Assembly: GCF_001028665.1 (NCBI RefSeq)
Contig: NZ_CP011504.1
Coordinates: forward strand, 1,240,001 to 1,304,000
Reading direction: 5' to 3'
Origin: Burkholderia pyrrocinia
GTDB taxonomy: Bacteria > Pseudomonadota > Gammaproteobacteria > Burkholderiales > Burkholderiaceae
Length of the DNA: 64,000 bases
Made by a program: the position numbers and the translations under genes. The notes under the pieces are model-generated. The model was not told the DNA's origin. It saw only the letters and a program-made list of their open reading frames with translations, and ran no database searches. Of the stretch, positions 43,501-52,152 are shown piece after piece. Every line of letters starts with the position of its first letter. The first letter of the stretch is position 1.

Positions 43501-43989
43501 GGAAGGACTCGATAAAAAAGGGAATGCATGAGGCGCCGTGCGAAACGGCCGATGCGTGATTATCGCGCGTCCTTGCCGTATGCGTCGTGTCGCGGTCCGG
43601 CAATCCTAAGCAGATGATTTGTCCTGTATCAGAAGAACCGTTTGATCCGATGAAACCGCTCCCGTGGTATCCGTATGCGCGATATCACGCCGGGAGCCTT
43701 GTCGGCACGTGCGCTGGCCGCAATCGCACCGGCAACACGTCATTTCGGAAATTGAAAAAGCGGTGTGCGCGTGCTTTGGGGCACCCGGAAAAGTGCGATC
43801 AGGTAATTGAATGAAATAAAGAAATTCCGATTTGGCGAGATGGGTGAATGACGCGGATCGCGCGCCGAAAGCAAAGCAGAAAATATCAATTGCGAAATCG
43901 GCTATTCAAGCGAAATGCAGCGCGACATACGATGGTTTCAACGCATCGACGATCGCGATCGATGCGGGGACAACCATCTGGAGGCCACC
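43501..43989. other. Low-GC intergenic region
   Basis: 489 bp that stand out by AT content, mainly 43740-43930, with several A-rich tracts. A 75-codon frame at 43587-43814 lacks a good ribosome site and I do not call it. The region may be a small acquired segment or a strong promoter area for the DUF4148-like gene. Confidence 0.45.
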
Positions 43990-44367
43990 ATGCGATCCCT
44001 CGTTCCCGTTGCTGTTTTCTCCTGCGCACTCGTTGCGTTGCCCGCCGTCAGCTTCGCGCAGTCGGCCGGTTCCGACTGGTCGCCGAATACCGCACGGCTG
44101 AGCTGGTCGGCAGCGCGCGCCGAAACCGACGCGCAACTGATGCAGATGACGCGTGCCGGCTATCGCGCGACGACCGCCGGCAACCAGAACTATCCGCTCG
44201 CGATGCAGCGTGCGCTCGAACGTGTCCGCAATCCGGTGCCCGACCGGTCGCGCGAAGAGCGGGCCGCGATGGAAGCGCGCGCCGCGCGCGACGTGCAGGG
44301 CGGCCATCCGGTCAAGGCGTTCTTCGTGAAGGCTGCGTACTACCTGAAGGGCGAGAACACGTTCTGA
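43990..44367 (+). CDS. Small exported protein, DUF4148-like
   Basis: 125 residues with a signal peptide (MRSLVPVAVFSCALVALPAVSFA). The mature part has RAETDAQLMQMTRAGYRATTAGNQNYPLAMQRALERV, which resembles the Burkholderiales DUF4148 repeat (leucine-rich helix, then GY-x-P and YP). It is periplasmic, function unknown. It may be cotranscribed with the two small frames that follow. Confidence 0.7.
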   Translation: MRSLVPVAVFSCALVALPAVSFAQSAGSDWSPNTARLSWSAARAETDAQLMQMTRAGYRATTAGNQNYPLAMQRALERVRNPVPDRSREERAAMEARAARDVQGGHPVKAFFVKAAYYLKGENTF

Positions 44368-44381
44368 TGCAGGAGACGAGC

Positions 44382-44594
44382 ATGGCTTGCCCGATCCGAT
44401 TCGCCGACGTCGTGCGCGCGTCGGCACCGCGTTGGTTGCCGGATGCGCGAGCGACGCGGCGACGCAACGACATGCACGGCGCGCGATGTCGTGCGAAGCA
44501 CAACCGCCATGCAGGCCGTGGCGCTGTCGCATGCCGCATCGCATCGGCGGTTTTCGCGGCGAGCGACGCTGCCGCAGGCGGGCGCGACTCATGA
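44382..44594 (+). CDS. Possible small ORF, coupled to the next gene
   Basis: 70 codons from an ATG with AGGAGA eight bases upstream; its TGA overlaps the next ATG (ATGA). The predicted product is Arg/Ala-rich with no recognisable family (MACPIRFADVVRASAPRW...). The ribosome site and overlap support translation; the composition looks frame-shadow-like, so this is uncertain. Confidence 0.3.
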   Translation: MACPIRFADVVRASAPRWLPDARATRRRNDMHGARCRAKHNRHAGRGAVACRIASAVFAASDAAAGGRDS

Positions 44595-45079
44595 AAGCCG
44601 CCCGCAAAAACCGTCGCCACGTGCCGCTGACCCGCGAGTGGCTGCTGCCGCTGCCGCCCGTGCATGCCCGCGACATCTCGCTGAAATGCCACATGGCACT
44701 CGTCGCGCTGCGCGGCGAGCACGGCAACGAGGCGCTGCTGATGCGATTGCGCACGAGCGTCTATCTGGTGTTCCTTGCGCTCGACGATGCGGTGTGCGCG
44801 GAGGCGGACATCGACCTGTGCGTCGATGCGGAGCGCGCGCTCGATGCGGGCGTGGCGCGCGCGGCGCAAAGCGGTGCATGGGTGCTGCGCGACGACGAAT
44901 GCGCGGTGCTCGAGCGCGTGCTCGCGGCGCACGACACCTGCATCGCGACGCTTACGCGGCATCGGCTTGCCGAGCTGTGGCGTCACGTCTGCACGTTCGC
45001 GTCGAGCGGCCAGCCGGCGCTCGTGGCGAGCGCGGCGGAGAAGATGCGCATGCACGCGGCCGAATCGCTGGCCGCGTAG
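44591..45079 (+). CDS. Conserved hypothetical protein
   Basis: 162 residues from the ATG at 44591. A basic start (MKAARKNRRHVPLTREWLLPLPPVHARDISLKCHMALVALRG) is followed by a mostly helical body with EADIDLCVDAERALDAGVARAAQSGAWVLRDDECAVLERVLAAHD. It carries several cysteines but no known domain. I have seen no family I can name. No signal peptide. Confidence 0.65.
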   Translation: MKAARKNRRHVPLTREWLLPLPPVHARDISLKCHMALVALRGEHGNEALLMRLRTSVYLVFLALDDAVCAEADIDLCVDAERALDAGVARAAQSGAWVLRDDECAVLERVLAAHDTCIATLTRHRLAELWRHVCTFASSGQPALVASAAEKMRMHAAESLAA

Positions 45080-45217
45080 CGCCCCGCAACCGGTTTCGCG
45101 GGGAGGATGGAGGAGACAGGGCCGGCCGCACCGGCGCGGCCGATACAATCGCGCGACGCGGGTGATTGCGCGGCTGCCGCGACAACGCGGTGCGGGCAAT
45201 CCGCCGGCCCAAAACAA

Positions 45218-45247
45218 AAGCGCCACGGAGCGAACTCCGTGGCGCTT
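45218..45247 (-). terminator. Intrinsic terminator of hpnH
   Basis: AAGCGCCACGGAG-CGAA-CTCCGTGGCGCTT, a perfect 13-bp stem. On the minus strand it is followed by TTGTTTT, so it terminates the ispH-hpnH transcript. Confidence 0.9.
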
Positions 45248-45298
45248 CATTCATGCTGTGCCTGCGCGGAGGCTTGGCCCCCGCGTGGCGAAACGCGC

Positions 45299-46459
45299 TT
45301 AAGCCGCCGTTGCCGGCTTCGCCGGCTTCTGCAGCTTGCCCTTGCCGGCGCGCTGGATTTCCTCGAGCTTGATCTCGACGTGGCGCGAGAACACGTACTC
45401 GGCCGGACGCTGCTTCGCGATCGAGATGTCCGGTGCGAACGGGCCGTCGGTCTTGATGCCCTTGCGGCTCACTTTCAACGCCTTCAGCGGATGCGCGATC
45501 GTGTCCATCACGGCGGTAGCCTCGAAGCCGCAGTGGACCATGCAGTCCGCGCACTTCTCGTAGTTGCCGACGCCGTAGTTGTCCCACTCGGTCGTTTCCA
45601 TCAGTTCCTTGAAGGTCTTCACGTAACCTTCGCCGACCAGGTAGCACGGCTTCTGCCAGCCGAACACCGTACGCGCCGGGTTGCCCCACGGCGTGCACTT
45701 GTACGTCTGGTTGCCGGCCAGGAAGTCGAGGAACAGCGACGACTGGCTGAACGACCAGCGCTTGCCGCCTTCGCCGCGCTTCAGGATTTCGCGGAACAGG
45801 TTCTTCGTCTTGTCGCGGTTCAGGAAGTGCTGCTGATCCGGCGCGCGCTCATATGCGTAGCCCGGCGACACCGTGATGCCGTCGACGCCGATCGGCCCCA
45901 GCGTGTCGAAGAACTTCGCCACGCGCTCGGGCACCGCGTCGTTGAACAGCGTGCAGTTGATGTTCACGCGGAAGCCGCGGCGCTTCGCTTCCTTGATCGC
46001 CGCGACGGCCTTGTCGTACACGCCTTCCTGCGACACCGAGTGATCGTGCGCCTGCTGGTCGCCGTCGAGGTGGACCGACCAGACGAAATACGGGCTCGGC
46101 TCGTAGTCGTCCATCTTCTTTTCCATCAGCAGCGCGTTCGTGCACAGGTACACGAATTTCTTGCGCTTCATGATGCCCTTGACGATTTCCGGCATCTCCT
46201 TGTGGAGCAGCGGTTCGCCGCCGGCGATCGACACGACGGGCGCGCCGCACTCGTCGACGGCCTGCAGGCATTCCTCGACGGACAGGCGCTGGTTCAGGAT
46301 CGGATCCGGATAATCGATCTTGCCGCAGCCGTTGCACGCGAGGTTGCAGCGGAACAGCGGCTCGAGCATCAGCGCGAGCGGATAGCGTTTGTTGCCGGAC
46401 AGGTGCTGGCGCACGATATAGGCGCCGACACGGACTTGCTGGAGCAGCGGAATAGACAA
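45299..46459 (-). CDS. hpnH: Adenosyl-hopene transferase HpnH (radical SAM)
   Basis: 386 residues. The radical-SAM cluster motif is CNLACNGC (Cys38, Cys42, Cys45), followed by VVSIAGGEPLLHKEMPEIV, typical of HpnH. It adds an adenosyl group to hopene, the first step in making extended C35 hopanoids, which stiffen the outer membrane. The start is TTG at 46459, with a strong AAGGAGG that overlaps the ispH stop codon; the two genes are coupled. The C-terminal tail is Lys/Pro/Ala-rich. Other hopanoid genes (hpnB, hpnA) lie nearby. Confidence 0.95.
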   Translation of the reverse strand: MSIPLLQQVRVGAYIVRQHLSGNKRYPLALMLEPLFRCNLACNGCGKIDYPDPILNQRLSVEECLQAVDECGAPVVSIAGGEPLLHKEMPEIVKGIMKRKKFVYLCTNALLMEKKMDDYEPSPYFVWSVHLDGDQQAHDHSVSQEGVYDKAVAAIKEAKRRGFRVNINCTLFNDAVPERVAKFFDTLGPIGVDGITVSPGYAYERAPDQQHFLNRDKTKNLFREILKRGEGGKRWSFSQSSLFLDFLAGNQTYKCTPWGNPARTVFGWQKPCYLVGEGYVKTFKELMETTEWDNYGVGNYEKCADCMVHCGFEATAVMDTIAHPLKALKVSRKGIKTDGPFAPDISIAKQRPAEYVFSRHVEIKLEEIQRAGKGKLQKPAKPATAA

Positions 46460-46471
46460 GGGATGTCCTCC

Positions 46472-47413
46472 TTAAACTTCGCGGGCGACAGCTTGCGTGA
46501 GCTTCGCCGGCAGCTTGAATTCGACTTTTTCCTCACGGCCCGCCATCGTCGCGACATCGACGGGCCCCAGCGCGCGCAGCGCGCCGATTACATCCTCGAC
46601 CATCTCTTCGGGCGCCGACGCACCGGCGGTCAGGCCGACCGTCTGTACGCCCGCAAACCATTCGGCTTTCACTTCCGAGCCGTCGGCGACGAGATAGCTC
46701 GGCACACCGCTTTCGGTGCCGATCTCGCGCAGGCGGTTCGAGTTCGAGCTGTTCGTCGCGCCGACGACGAGCAGCACGTCAACCTGTTCGCTCAGCTCGC
46801 GTACGGCGGCCTGGCGATTTTGCGTCGCGTAGCAGATGTCGCGCGTGTCCGGGCCGACCAGGTCGGTGAACCGGCGCTGCAGCGCTTCGATGATGCCGCG
46901 CGTGTCGTCGACCGACAGCGTGGTCTGCGTGATGTACGCGACGGGCGTATCGACGGGCAGCGTGAGCGTATCGACTTCGGCTTCGCTCTGCACGAGGATC
47001 ACCTCGGCCGGAATCTGGCCGATCGTACCCTCGACTTCCGGGTGGCCCGCGTGGCCGATCAGGATCAGCCGGCGGCCCGCCGCAGCATACTGGCGGCCCT
47101 GCACGTGCACCTTCGTGACGAGCGGGCAGGTCGCGTCGAGCACGTCGAGCCCGCGCGTTTCCGCGTCGCGCTCGACCGTCTGGGCGACACCGTGCGCGCT
47201 GAAGATCGCGACAGCGCCGTGAGGCACCTCGTCGAGTTCCTCAACGAATCGTGCCCCTTTATTACGCAGATTTTCGACGACATGCCGGTTATGAACGATC
47301 TCATGACGCACATAGACCGGCGCACCGTGCTGTTGCAGCGCGCGATCGACGATCTCGATCGCACGGACAACCCCCGCACAAAAGCCGCGGGGCTGGGCAA
47401 GGATGACTCGCAT
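46472..47413 (-). CDS. ispH: 4-hydroxy-3-methylbut-2-enyl diphosphate reductase
   Basis: 313 residues from the ATG at 47413. The [4Fe-4S] cysteines are in [29 protein letters not shown] and [11 protein letters not shown]; the substrate His motifs are [14 protein letters not shown] and [14 protein letters not shown], and the SSNSNR diphosphate loop is present. It makes IPP and DMAPP in the last step of the MEP pathway. Being 12 bp upstream of hpnH, it probably boosts isoprenoid supply for hopanoids. This may be a second ispH beside a housekeeping copy elsewhere. Confidence 0.95.
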   Translation of the reverse strand: MRVILAQPRGFCAGVVRAIEIVDRALQQHGAPVYVRHEIVHNRHVVENLRNKGARFVEELDEVPHGAVAIFSAHGVAQTVERDAETRGLDVLDATCPLVTKVHVQGRQYAAAGRRLILIGHAGHPEVEGTIGQIPAEVILVQSEAEVDTLTLPVDTPVAYITQTTLSVDDTRGIIEALQRRFTDLVGPDTRDICYATQNRQAAVRELSEQVDVLLVVGATNSSNSNRLREIGTESGVPSYLVADGSEVKAEWFAGVQTVGLTAGASAPEEMVEDVIGALRALGPVDVATMAGREEKVEFKLPAKLTQAVAREV

Positions 47414-47809
47414 AGGTAAGCGAACTCCGACGACAGACACCGGGGTTCGAGGAGCTGGCACCGCTCGCTCGCCCCGGCTTGAAGTTATGAAGGCAGGAAC
47501 GAACCGGCCAGGCCAGGCCCCGGAACCCCGAATTAATCGCGCATTTTAACCCTATCGGGCAGTCCTTGCTCTGGTGCCGTGTCGGCCCTGTTGCAATTGC
47601 GGGATAGCCGCGTCGGCGCTGGCGCGCGCGGAACCCAGTAAACTACGCGGTTTCGTGGGCGGCCGCTCCGGCTGCCCGGCGTCGCGCTCATTTCAAGGCC
47701 ATTCGATGACCGTCGATTCTTACGCGTATTGCCCGGCCGCCTGTGCGGTTTTGGGTGTTTTGTTCCTGACCCCCATTGAAAATGCCAGCGTTCGGCAGGA
47801 GGCGCGCCG
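47414..47809. other. Divergent ispH-hpnB promoter region
   Basis: 396 bp between two divergent hopanoid units. A 35-codon frame at 47706-47813, with AAGG upstream, ends by overlapping the hpnB ATG; it may be a leader. No other feature is evident. Confidence 0.5.
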
Positions 47810-48997
47810 ATGATGCTGGCGATCGCTTTCCTGGTGTCCGGCCTGTCGCTGATGATCTGGATCGTGCTGCTCGTCGCGCGCGGCGGCTTCTGGCGCGCAG
47901 TGCCCGCGCGGTCGCTGCCGGCCGACGCGCGCGGCGCGGCGGCCGAGGCCGGCTGGCCGGCCGTCGTCGCGGTCGTGCCGGCGCGCAACGAGGCCGACGT
48001 GATCGCCCGTGCAGCGACTTCGCTGCTCGAGCAGGATTATCCCGGCGACTTTCATCTGATCATTGTCGACGACCACAGCGACGACGGCACCGCCGACGCG
48101 GCCCGCGCGGCGGCGCTCGCGATCAACCGCGCCGACCGGCTGACGGTGCTGGCCGCGAAGCCGCTGCCGGCCGGCTGGTCGGGCAAGGTGTGGGCGCAGT
48201 CGCAGGGGATCGTCGCGGTGCAGACGCTCGGCCTGCCGGCCGACTACCTGCTGCTGACGGATGCCGACATCGGCCATCCGCCCGACGCCGTCGCGCAGCT
48301 CGTCACGCGCGCACAGGCCGAGAACCGCGATCTCGTGTCGCTGATGGTGCGGCTGCGCTGCGATTCGTTCTGGGAAAAGGCGCTGATCCCGGCGTTCGTG
48401 TTCTTCTTCGCGAAGCTCTACCCGTTCTCGTGGATCAACAACCCGCGCAACCGGACGGCCGGCGCCGCGGGCGGCTGCATGCTCGTGAAGTGCACGGCGC
48501 TCGAGGAAGCGGGCGGCATCGAGTCGATCCGCGGCGCGCTGATCGACGACTGCAGCCTCGCCGCGCAGATCAAGCATCGCGGCAGCGGCCGCCATCCGAT
48601 CCGCCTCGACCTGGCCGACCGCAGCGTGTCGCTGCGCCCGTACGACAGCTGGCGCGACATCTGGAACATGATCGCGCGCACCGCGTTCACGCAGCTGCAC
48701 TATTCGCCGCTGCTGCTGGCCGGCACGCTGCTCGGGATGGCGATCATCTACCTCGTGCCGCCCGTCGCGGCGCTCGCGTACGGCGCGCGCGCGTGGCCGG
48801 CGTGGCTCGCGTGGGCGTCGATGTGCGCCGCGTATGCGCCGATGCTGCGCTACTACCGGCGCTCGCCGCTGTGGGCGCCCGCGCTGCCGCTCGTCGCGCT
48901 GTTCTATGTGGGCGCGACGTTCGCGTCCGCGTGGCGCTACTGGCGCGGCAAGGGCGGCCAATGGAAGGCGCGCGTGCAGGCGCCGGTGGAGCGCTGA
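47810..48997 (+). CDS. hpnB: Hopanoid-associated glycosyltransferase HpnB
   Basis: 395 residues, start ATG-ATG at 47810 with AGGAGG upstream. A GT2-type enzyme: AVVAVVPARNEADVIARAATSLLEQDYPGDFHLIIVDDHSDDGT, then LLLTDADIGHPPDAVAQLV (the DxD metal site), and GAAGGCMLVKCTALEEAGGIESIRGALIDDCSLAAQIKHRGSG. An N-terminal helix and two or three C-terminal helices anchor it in the membrane. It may glycosylate hopanoid headgroups. It diverges from ispH-hpnH. Confidence 0.93.
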   Translation: MMLAIAFLVSGLSLMIWIVLLVARGGFWRAVPARSLPADARGAAAEAGWPAVVAVVPARNEADVIARAATSLLEQDYPGDFHLIIVDDHSDDGTADAARAAALAINRADRLTVLAAKPLPAGWSGKVWAQSQGIVAVQTLGLPADYLLLTDADIGHPPDAVAQLVTRAQAENRDLVSLMVRLRCDSFWEKALIPAFVFFFAKLYPFSWINNPRNRTAGAAGGCMLVKCTALEEAGGIESIRGALIDDCSLAAQIKHRGSGRHPIRLDLADRSVSLRPYDSWRDIWNMIARTAFTQLHYSPLLLAGTLLGMAIIYLVPPVAALAYGARAWPAWLAWASMCAAYAPMLRYYRRSPLWAPALPLVALFYVGATFASAWRYWRGKGGQWKARVQAPVER

Positions 48998-49057
48998 GCG
49001 TTTCGCGCGCCGCCGGCGCGCGTCCCGGGACGCTGCCTTTGCGGCAGCCGGACAGCA

Positions 49058-49091
49058 AACAGCCCGATCGGCGGAAACCGGTCGGGCTGTT
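49058..49091. terminator. Bidirectional terminator between hpnB and repeat-protein gene
   Basis: AACAGCCCGA (49058-49067) pairs with TCGGGCTGTT (49082-49091), with an inner CGG/CCG pairing. GTTTT follows on the plus strand a few bases later. Confidence 0.75.
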
Positions 49092-49127
49092 GCGTTTTCG
49101 GCCAATGGCGGACCGATGCGTCCACGC

Positions 49128-50519
49128 TTACCGCTGGGTCAGCATCATGTACATCTGGACCACGACGTCCGGCGAGAACGTGAACGGCACCCAGCCGTAG
49201 CCGGTGTGGCGGGCGACCAGCAGGCGGTCGCCGTTCGACTGCTTCTGCACGGCCATCATCGGGTTCTTCGTCGTCACGAAACGCCAGCCGGCCGGGATGC
49301 CGGGCGGCGGCTCCGGCTGCATCGACGCGCGCGCATGCGCGAGTTCCTCGATCAACTGACCCAGTTGCTCCGGATTCAGCTTGATCGATTCGCCGTTGAT
49401 GGTCAGCGTGAGTTCGTTCTGCGTCGGACGCGACACGTGCAGCGTCGATTTGTCGGCCGGGTCGGCAGCGGCTTCGGTTTCAGTCGCAGTCGCAGTTTCG
49501 GCTTGCGCCGTCGCGACGACAGCGGTGCCTGCGTCGGCCGTCGCATCGGCCGCAGCCGGCGCGGATGCGATCACGGCCGGTTCCGCCGCCGGCGTGCCTG
49601 CCGGTGCCGGTTCGACGACTTCGGCAGCAACCGCCGTGGCGGCAACTGCGTTCGTCGCGGCTTCCTTGACGACGGCCTCGACCAGCGCCTCGGCGTCGGC
49701 GATGGCCTTCGCGTGATGCTGCGCGGCGGCTTCGGCCTGCGCGATCGCTTCGGCATGGCGTTGCGTGACGGCTTCGGCCTGCGCGGTGGCGTTGGCGTGG
49801 CGTTGCGCGGCGGCTTCGGCCTGCGCGATCGCTTCGGCGTGGCGCTGCGCGACGGCTTCCGCGTCGGCGGCCGCGTCGGCATGACGTTGCGCGGCGGCCT
49901 GCGTTTCGGCGATCGCTTCCGTGTGACGCTGCGCGAGCGCCTCGGCTTCGGCAATCGCTTCCGTGTGACGCTGCGTGGCCGCTTCGGCTTCGGCGGTCGC
50001 TTGCGCGTGACGCTTCGCGGCGGCCTCGGCTTCGGCGGTCGCTGCCGCATGGCGCTGCGCGGCCGCATCGGCTTCGGTCGCGGCGGCGTGATGGCGTTGC
50101 GCGGCGGCCTCCGCTTCGGCGATCGCCGCTGCGTGCCGTTGCGATGCGGCTTCGGCGTCCGCGTGACGTTGCGCGAGCGCTTCGGTCCGTGCGGTGGCTT
50201 CCGTATGGCGCTGCACGGCGGCTTCGGCTTGCGCGGCGGCATCCGTATGACGGTGGGCGGCGGCTTCGGCGGCGGCGGTGGCTTCCGCGTGGCGCTGCTG
50301 CGCGGCTTCGGCGTCGGCGGCTGCCGCCGTGTGGCGTTGCGCGGCGGCCTGCGCTTCGGTTTCCGCTGCAGCGTGACGTTGCGCGGCGGCCTGGGCTTCC
50401 GCGGCTGCGGCGCGCGCGAAGGCTTCTGCGCTGCGGGCCGCCTGCTGCGCGGCGTGGTGATCGTGGAGGAGCTGATCGACGCCCGTGTTGAGCGAATCGA
50501 TCTGATCGTTCAGGTTCAT
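49128..50519 (-). CDS. Alanine-rich 14-residue-repeat coiled-coil protein
   Basis: 463 residues. Residues 48-281 are 17 tandem units of the pattern RHxxAxAEAEAAAQ: 16 of 14 residues and one (unit 6) of 10. Each unit is two heptads with an Arg-His (twice His-His) at fixed phase, predicting a very long helix about 35 nm long that bears a histidine stripe. An Ala/Pro/Thr linker (282-355) leads to a compact C-terminal domain (LTLTINGESIKLNPEQLGQLIEELAHAR ... HTGYGWVPFTFSPDVVVQMYMML). There is no signal peptide, though the N terminus (LNDQIDSLNTGVDQLLHDHH) resembles phasin-like helices. Function unknown. It lies downstream of hpnA on the same strand. Confidence 0.85.
   Translation of the reverse strand: MNLNDQIDSLNTGVDQLLHDHHAAQQAARSAEAFARAAAAEAQAAAQRHAAAETEAQAAAQRHTAAAADAEAAQQRHAEATAAAEAAAHRHTDAAAQAEAAVQRHTEATARTEALAQRHADAEAASQRHAAAIAEAEAAAQRHHAAATEADAAAQRHAAATAEAEAAAKRHAQATAEAEAATQRHTEAIAEAEALAQRHTEAIAETQAAAQRHADAAADAEAVAQRHAEAIAQAEAAAQRHANATAQAEAVTQRHAEAIAQAEAAAQHHAKAIADAEALVEAVVKEAATNAVAATAVAAEVVEPAPAGTPAAEPAVIASAPAAADATADAGTAVVATAQAETATATETEAAADPADKSTLHVSRPTQNELTLTINGESIKLNPEQLGQLIEELAHARASMQPEPPPGIPAGWRFVTTKNPMMAVQKQSNGDRLLVARHTGYGWVPFTFSPDVVVQMYMMLTQR
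49677..50378. repeat. 42-bp coding tandem repeat (17 units)
   Basis: The DNA that encodes the RH-repeat of the coiled-coil gene is a run of about 42-bp units, well conserved at the nucleotide level (recurrent GCGTTGCGC and GCTTCGGC blocks). One unit is 12 bp short. Copy number may vary between strains. Confidence 0.85.
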
Positions 50520-50602
50520 GCGTGTCTTCTCTGCGTAAGACCCGCGATTTTACCCGCTGCGCCGGTGCCGGTCCGTGCGCGACGTGTAACAAAGTGCGCA
50601 AC

Positions 50603-50621
50603 GCGGCGCGAAGCGCGCCGC
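50603..50621 (-). terminator. Hairpin between hpnA and the repeat-protein gene
   Basis: GCGGCGCG-AAG-CGCGCCGC, an 8-bp stem with flanking ACAAAG/CTTTGT that can extend the fold. It lies just past the hpnA stop and may partly separate the two genes. Confidence 0.5.
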
Positions 50622-50627
50622 TTTGTG

Positions 50628-51635
50628 TTATTTCAGGTACCCCGCCGAGCCGAACCAGTCGAGCGCATCGCGCAGCCCTTCGCGGTACGGACGCGCGCGG
50701 TAGCCGAGTTCGCGCTCGGCCTTCGCGGACGTGAAATACATCTTGTTCTTCGACATCCGCAGCCCGTCCACGGTGACGAACGGCTCCTTCTTCGTGAACT
50801 TCGCGACCGCTTCGGCGCCGACCGCGAGCGGGTACAGCGGCCAGCGCGGCAGCGCGATCGTCGGCGCCTTGCGGCCCGTCATCTGCGCGATGTCGGCCAG
50901 CATCTGCTGCAGCGGCAGGTTCTCGCCGCCGAGGATGTAGCGCTCGCCGATCCGGCCGTGCTCGAGCGCGAGGAAGTGGCCGTGCGCGACGTCGTCGACG
51001 TGCACGAGGTTCAGCCCCGTGTCGACGAACGCGGGAATCTTGCCGAGCGCGGCCTCGACGATGATGCGGCCGGTCGGCGTCGGCTTCACGTCGCGCGGGC
51101 CGATCGGCGTCGACGGGTTGACGATCACGGCCGGCAGCCCTTCGTCGGCGATCATCCGCTCGACCGCGCGTTCCGCGAGCACCTTGCTGCGCTTGTAGAC
51201 GCCGATCGCCTGCTCGGGCGTGAGCGGCCGGTTTTCGTCGGACGGGTCGCCCGCGCTCGTGACCTTCAGCGTCGCGACGCTGCTCGTGTAGACGATCCGC
51301 TCGACGCCTTCGGCGCGTGCCGCGCGCATCGTCGCGACCGCGCCTTCGAGGTTCGCGCGCTCGATCTCGTCGGGATCGGGCGCCCACAGCCGGTAGTCGG
51401 CCGCCACGTGCAGCAGGTAGCGCACGCCGCGCAGCGCGGCGCGCATCGACGCCTCGTCGCGCATGTCGCCGGTGACGATCTCGGCGTCGAGATCCGCGAC
51501 GTTCGTACGCGGGCTGGTCGGGCGCACGAGCACGCGCACCGCAAAGCCTTTCTGCTGCGCGATGCGCGCGACGGCCGAGCCGACGAAACCGGACGCGCCG
51601 GTGACGAGAACGAGATCGCGGGAGGTATCAGTCAT
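50628..51635 (-). CDS. hpnA: Hopanoid-associated sugar epimerase HpnA
   Basis: 335 residues from the ATG at 51635, with AAGGA upstream. An extended SDR: LVLVTGASGFVGSAVARIA (NAD(P) motif), RYLLHVAADYRLW, YTSSVATLKV and the catalytic YKRSKVLAE. HpnA is thought to modify the sugar or polyol side chain of hopanoids. It is separated from hpnB by the 14-residue-repeat gene. Confidence 0.93.
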   Translation of the reverse strand: MTDTSRDLVLVTGASGFVGSAVARIAQQKGFAVRVLVRPTSPRTNVADLDAEIVTGDMRDEASMRAALRGVRYLLHVAADYRLWAPDPDEIERANLEGAVATMRAARAEGVERIVYTSSVATLKVTSAGDPSDENRPLTPEQAIGVYKRSKVLAERAVERMIADEGLPAVIVNPSTPIGPRDVKPTPTGRIIVEAALGKIPAFVDTGLNLVHVDDVAHGHFLALEHGRIGERYILGGENLPLQQMLADIAQMTGRKAPTIALPRWPLYPLAVGAEAVAKFTKKEPFVTVDGLRMSKNKMYFTSAKAERELGYRARPYREGLRDALDWFGSAGYLK

Positions 51636-51839
51636 GCGTTTCCTTCGGGGCCGCGCGCGAGCGGCGCGGCGGTTGAGCATCGGCGAGATTGTACGTGGTC
51701 GGCGCGCGCGGCGACGCAACGCCGGCGCACCCGGCGGGCCGTTCATATCCGGCGGCGCGCGGCCGGTCCGCCGGACGCGTGTGCGAAGCGGCCGACGCGA
51801 CTACAATGCCGGGCTTGAATGCAACGGGAGGGCGACGCG

Positions 51840-52136
51840 ATGAGCCGCAATGAACTGGACGAACGGATCGAGACCTACCACGTGCGGGTGCGCGGCGTCG
51901 TGCAGGGCGTCGGTTTCCGTCATGCGACGGTGCGCGAAGCGCATGCGCTGAAGCTGCGCGGCTGGGTCGCGAATCTCGAGGACGGCAGCGTCGAGGCGAT
52001 GATCCAGGGCCCCGGCGCGCAGATCGACCGGATGCTCGCGTGGCTGCGCCACGGGCCGCCGGCCGCGCACGTGACCGAGGTGACGTTCGAGGAACGTCAG
52101 ACCGAAAGGCGCTTCGAGCGTTTCCAGCAGCAGTAA
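51840..52136 (+). CDS. acyP: Acylphosphatase
   Basis: 98 residues. The ATG at 51840 has GGGAGGG upstream, preferred over an ATG 21 bp earlier. The catalytic signature is intact: YHVRVRGVVQGVGFRHATVREAHALKLRGWVANLEDGSVEAMIQG, with the Arg of VQGVGFR and the Asn of VANLEDG. It hydrolyses carboxyl-phosphate bonds such as acetyl phosphate or carbamoyl phosphate. The RarD-like gene follows 16 bp downstream. Confidence 0.95.
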   Translation: MSRNELDERIETYHVRVRGVVQGVGFRHATVREAHALKLRGWVANLEDGSVEAMIQGPGAQIDRMLAWLRHGPPAAHVTEVTFEERQTERRFERFQQQ

Positions 52137-52152
52137 GAGGCGCGCAACAACC

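Noticed and set aside
43587..43814. A 75-codon small gene
   Set aside because: No ribosome site, codon use unlike neighbours, no recognisable feature; it falls in an AT-rich intergenic tract.
49677..50378. CRISPR-like array
   Set aside because: The regular 42-bp units are coding repeats of an alanine-rich coiled-coil protein, without unique spacers between invariant repeats.
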